Source: Candidatus Rokuibacteriota bacterium (GTDB lineage Bacteria > JAUVQV01). Taken from it: a stretch of 8,996 bases of DNA. The stretch spans positions 1 to 8,996 of the forward strand of contig JAUWCW010000064.1 in the NCBI GenBank assembly GCA_030609125.1, in the 5' to 3' direction. This document shows positions 7,401-8,996 of the stretch, piece after piece. The position numbers and the translations under genes are program-made. Under the pieces are notes generated by a model. The model did no database searches and was not told where the DNA came from. It worked only from the letters and a program-made list of their open reading frames with translations. Numbering within the stretch: the first letter of the stretch is position 1; each line of letters starts with the position of its first letter.

Positions 7401-8996
7401 CGGTGGAATCGTACCAGCCGTAGACAAGAGGTTCTGTCGACTTGTTGTTGTGGCAGTCGAACGCCGAGCAGGTCGAACCGCCGGTGTAGATGTCCGTCAG
7501 ATCATACGTGGCGTCCGTGTACACGGCGTCCCCGTCCGCCAGCGTGGGGGGGTCGGCCGTGTCCCAGAGCGGGTTGAAATCGCCCGTGTCGGCCGGGGCG
7601 TCGTCCTTCGTGTAGCCCTGCGGATAATGGTTGATCCCCCCGACCCCGCTGGGGTCGTTGTGGCAGTATCTGCACAGCCGCTGCTGGTCTCCCGCCGACA
7701 TCGTCAGCAGCGTTCTGGGCACGTCCGACCATCCGCCTACGGCAGGCGGGGTCTCGTTCAGGCGATCCATGACAGCCTCGACGTGTTTCAGATGCCGCCC
7801 GGCCCGGTCCGGATAGGAGGTCTTTACGGTGGCGGGATCGTCCGGCCATATCGTATCGGCGGCGGGATTGCCGTGGCAGCCCGAGCAGCCCGAAGGCATG
7901 AATCCGTCGGCTGTGCCGGGGCTGCCGTCGAAATCGTGAGCGTGACAGCCGGAACAATCCGTGCCGACAGGATTGTGCCCCTGCCCCTGCAGCGTGGTGT
8001 CACCGTACTGGTTGTGATTGTTCACCAGGTTGTTGTGGCAGACGACGCAGACGCTCTTCCACAGCCCGTCATCGAAGCCGTCGTCATAGGAGCCGTTACC
8101 GCTGGTGGCGGTGAAGATCACCGGCCTGTCGGCGGTCGAGAAGTCGAAAGAGCCGTTGGTGTCGACGACGGCCTCTTCTCCCGGGTCGGGGAGGCCGTTG
8201 CGGTTGCCTCCGGGAGTGTTGTCGAGCCAGTTCCCCACCATGGAGAGGTTGCGCGCCGAGCCGTTCCAGACCAGGCCGTGAGGTTCGTGGCACTGGCGGC
8301 ACTGGCGGGTGAACTGGACGGGCTCGATGGGATTGTATCCCCCGGCCGCCGAATTGCCGTGGGTTGAAGCCTGGGTGCCCGCATCCGGGCCTGCATTCTG
8401 GTGGCAGGCGAGGCAGGCGCCGTTCGTGTCGGCGATGACCTGCGCGTTAATGGTGTCGCGCAGCCTCTTCTCGGTGCTGTTCCAGACCCCGTCGAAGTGG
8501 GTCTTGGCCGGCACATTGTCCGGTGGGGGTGTCGAGTTGGCCTGGTAGGTGGCGTCGTGGCAGACGGTGCAGTCCTTGTCGGCCCCTGAAGAACCGAGTC
8601 CGTCCCCGACGGCATCGAGGTCGTAGCGTGAGGCCGGACCGAGGCCATGACCGTTGATCGCGGCACCGAAAGTGCTGCCGTTTCCCATCACATTGGGTGC
8701 ATGGATCGTGCCGCCGTCGATGGTGGCAGGGGTGGCGTCGTGACACCACCGACAGATGTCGAGGCTGACAGCGCTGCCGGTCGTGTCATCCACCATGTCG
8801 TCCGTCCAGTTGAGAGCGCCGCCCGTGTCGGGGGGGGTACCGTGGCAGGCCAACCCGAAGCACCGCCCGCCGCTGCCCCCGTCGTTTCCGCCCTGCGCCG
8901 TAAATTCGTACCCCGCCGGGACAGCCTCTCCACTCGTCGAACCGACATACCCCGTTACCCGGCTGCCTCCAGGATCCCAGTAGATGCTCTGCCCCA
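4483..8996 (-). CDS. Giant exported multiheme c-type cytochrome (N-terminus outside window)
   Basis: The frame is open from the right edge to TGA at 4483-4485: 1503 visible residues, with no start or signal peptide inside the window. The TTG at 8851-8853 is internal, because it splits a CX4CH heme site (8842-8862) that continues upstream. I count 21 CX2CH, one CX3CH and two CX4CH sites, plus one candidate CX29CH, so about 25 covalent hemes. 'Paired CXXCH' style modules appear as CRQCHEPHG, CLDCHNAHG, CTPCHDPHG and CSKCHSPHS. A CX4CH site followed by CX2CH (7470 to 7378) is the spacing class described for Geobacter cytochromes. Loops are rich in Asp, Gly, Ser and Thr, as in secreted proteins. 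The end WNQVTPW... has no anchor. The likely role (inference) is extracellular or outer-membrane electron transfer in anaerobic respiration. It was not matched to a named Omc protein. Confidence 0.88.
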   Translation of the reverse strand, partial: GQSIYWDPGGSRVTGYVGSTSGEAVPAGYEFTAQGGNDGGSGGRCFGLACHGTPPDTGGALNWTDDMVDDTTGSAVSLDICRWCHDATPATIDGGTIHAPNVMGNGSTFGAAINGHGLGPASRYDLDAVGDGLGSSGADKDCTVCHDATYQANSTPPPDNVPAKTHFDGVWNSTEKRLRDTINAQVIADTNGACLACHQNAGPDAGTQASTHGNSAAGGYNPIEPVQFTRQCRQCHEPHGLVWNGSARNLSMVGNWLDNTPGGNRNGLPDPGEEAVVDTNGSFDFSTADRPVIFTATSGNGSYDDGFDDGLWKSVCVVCHNNLVNNHNQYGDTTLQGQGHNPVGTDCSGCHAHDFDGSPGTADGFMPSGCSGCHGNPAADTIWPDDPATVKTSYPDRAGRHLKHVEAVMDRLNETPPAVGGWSDVPRTLLTMSAGDQQRLCRYCHNDPSGVGGINHYPQGYTKDDAPADTGDFNPLWDTADPPTLADGDAVYTDATYDLTDIYTGGSTCSAFDCHNNKSTEPLVYGWYDSTAGACTMCHTAGGTGTNPNSGLHILDDALNGTVSHDDDFGGSFTCTHCHQDRPTEAHISGTANDPSTAVFNWDSTAMTLTLNVLVDDTDDTCTSSCHSDGGDWDRLWSLDADADHTVTTPGQAYCAVCHGEPGDFRNGIEHVASSPHGCDTCHFITSDPQHRDGTIEINDNLDASCDTPTNPTIGAAPAGLYCAGCHANDADHTSPRTDGNYWPGDPRSFAAVCIEGGHPSAACLDCHNSAQGSFRLITDSTFSTGDFSLSSHHIDGALAATQVQKERGCIACHYENEAGGNDGLIGLKHYNAGGVNIDPETVQAYDVLNFDPADRAGTSPVVTTFCLGCHSQYMEAVQPFALTAVGDTSTPVSRSWDETSIAVKFDVSTTGRFSSYDSNTFNVTPAFYVFKADSPHRRPDLNERGIATSGAWSDSGGDAVGLQCLDCHNAHGSDVTVTRSWNISGSSAAADGSIGGILVGQSGRWSGWDYTPAASGSPGEYSAEADLCFDCHLGDDPAVDAGSYTDYGVSAAITDYYSGAAGRWRTSDSWDTQSFTFKQPNAGGTGIQSSHWTGSLSTAAAHPVLDGAGMGQCTPCHDPHGVTPRTDTTFLRTTNGGLKYPLLKGNWLTAPYKEDRAGDITTAGSTLTRNWTGAGGTAPPPTPRETPDFRAGDDAQHFNNPPLIGGGYGTGVSGAGSYGVGNAAGHDGYFIDDNTWGVDSSNANPYWDESGNVLTVAYPASGPLSGTYSDFAGLCSVCHTSSDSGGTGWPNSGSGRASIRSIHSTVKGWEGNTSWNPFDPNWYTGYDGIVDQHLMDGGRMPDQAGDPSQAPHGTNSKDWWSVVAHAKIESAGSQHTQVSNGVTPKASNNFGRYNWAAHFPDDDTGQAPAPGYHRFSCSKCHSPHSQALPRLVKTNCIETSINNEEGRQFRDYKQGINAPHTNSMACHGEDYHLPWNQVTPWDSTPPSAGSPMPTGGKQWETY
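4591..8862 (-). other. Heme-attachment motif map of the cytochrome
   Basis: Motif positions from N- to C-terminus: CFGLACH 8842-8862; CRWCH 8740-8754; CTVCH 8557-8571; CLACH 8401-8415; CRQCH 8287-8301; CVVCH 8035-8049; CSGCH 7942-7956; CSGCH 7873-7887; CRYCH 7660-7674; CSAFDCH 7450-7470; CTMCH 7378-7392; CTHCH 7258-7272; CTSSCH 7114-7131; CAVCH 7018-7032; CDTCH 6946-6960; CAGCH 6814-6828; CLDCH 6691-6705; CIACH 6553-6567; CLGCH 6382-6396; CLDCH 6088-6102; CFDCH 5896-5910; CTPCH 5641-5655; CSVCH 5155-5169; CSKCH 4729-4743; candidate CX29CH 4591-4686. All were read from the codons and share one frame. Heme attachment itself is inferred from the motif. Confidence 0.85.

Noticed and set aside
7300-8367. 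A 355-codon plus-strand frame, and another at 5314-6192, antisense to the cytochrome
   Set aside because: Both are Val/Arg/Gly-rich shadows of the heme-motif frame with no recognisable family, and 25 in-frame heme motifs fix the coding strand as minus.
8851-8853. TTG as the start codon of the cytochrome
   Set aside because: The frame continues open to the window edge, and a CX4CH heme motif (8842-8862) spans the TTG. There is no signal peptide after it, so the gene is 5'-partial.
1-8996. CRISPR array, tRNA, rRNA or insertion sequence
   Set aside because: I saw no regularly spaced repeats, no cloverleaf or rRNA sequence, and no transposase or integrase frame on either strand.

Overview
The window is high-GC DNA from what looks like a Gram-negative (diderm) anaerobe with a Geobacter/Desulfuromonadota-like respiratory style. 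The main reason is one very large exported multiheme c-type cytochrome that mixes CX2CH, CX3CH and CX4CH heme sites. Its 'CHxPHG' modules and its WNQVTPW ending are of the kind seen in deltaproteobacterial metal-reducer cytochromes. The taxonomic call is inference from protein style only; there is no rRNA or other marker gene.

Layout. (1) Positions 2-268, plus strand: the last 88 codons of a 6-phosphofructokinase whose start lies off the left edge. (2) Positions 269-843: about 575 bp without a convincing gene. Its first part (about 297-470) is a cluster of small inverted and direct repeats typical of intergenic repeat elements, and its end holds a candidate promoter. (3) Positions 853-1824, plus strand: a secreted SurA/PrsA-like peptidyl-prolyl isomerase with one parvulin domain. 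(4) Positions 1819-1845: a perfect 10-bp hairpin in which the stop codons of two convergent genes pair with each other. (5) Positions 1840-4329, minus strand: an 829-residue, cysteine-free, exported LamG/Fn3/bacterial-Ig protein. (6) Positions 4330-4482: a 153-bp gap with modest RNA-fold potential. (7) Positions 4483-8996, minus strand: the giant cytochrome, with 1503 residues visible, open at its 5' end, 24 heme sites of CX2-4CH type and one candidate CX29CH site.

How the parts may work together (inference): the cytochrome and the LamG/Ig protein share a strand and are probably co-transcribed, cytochrome first. They would give an extracellular or outer-surface electron-transfer protein and a surface or adhesive partner. 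The convergent parvulin foldase is an envelope chaperone that could serve large secreted proteins such as these, but it is not in their operon. The phosphofructokinase is unrelated central metabolism.

All four genes end in TGA. The long open frames antisense to the cytochrome and the LamG/Ig gene are composition shadows and are not annotated.
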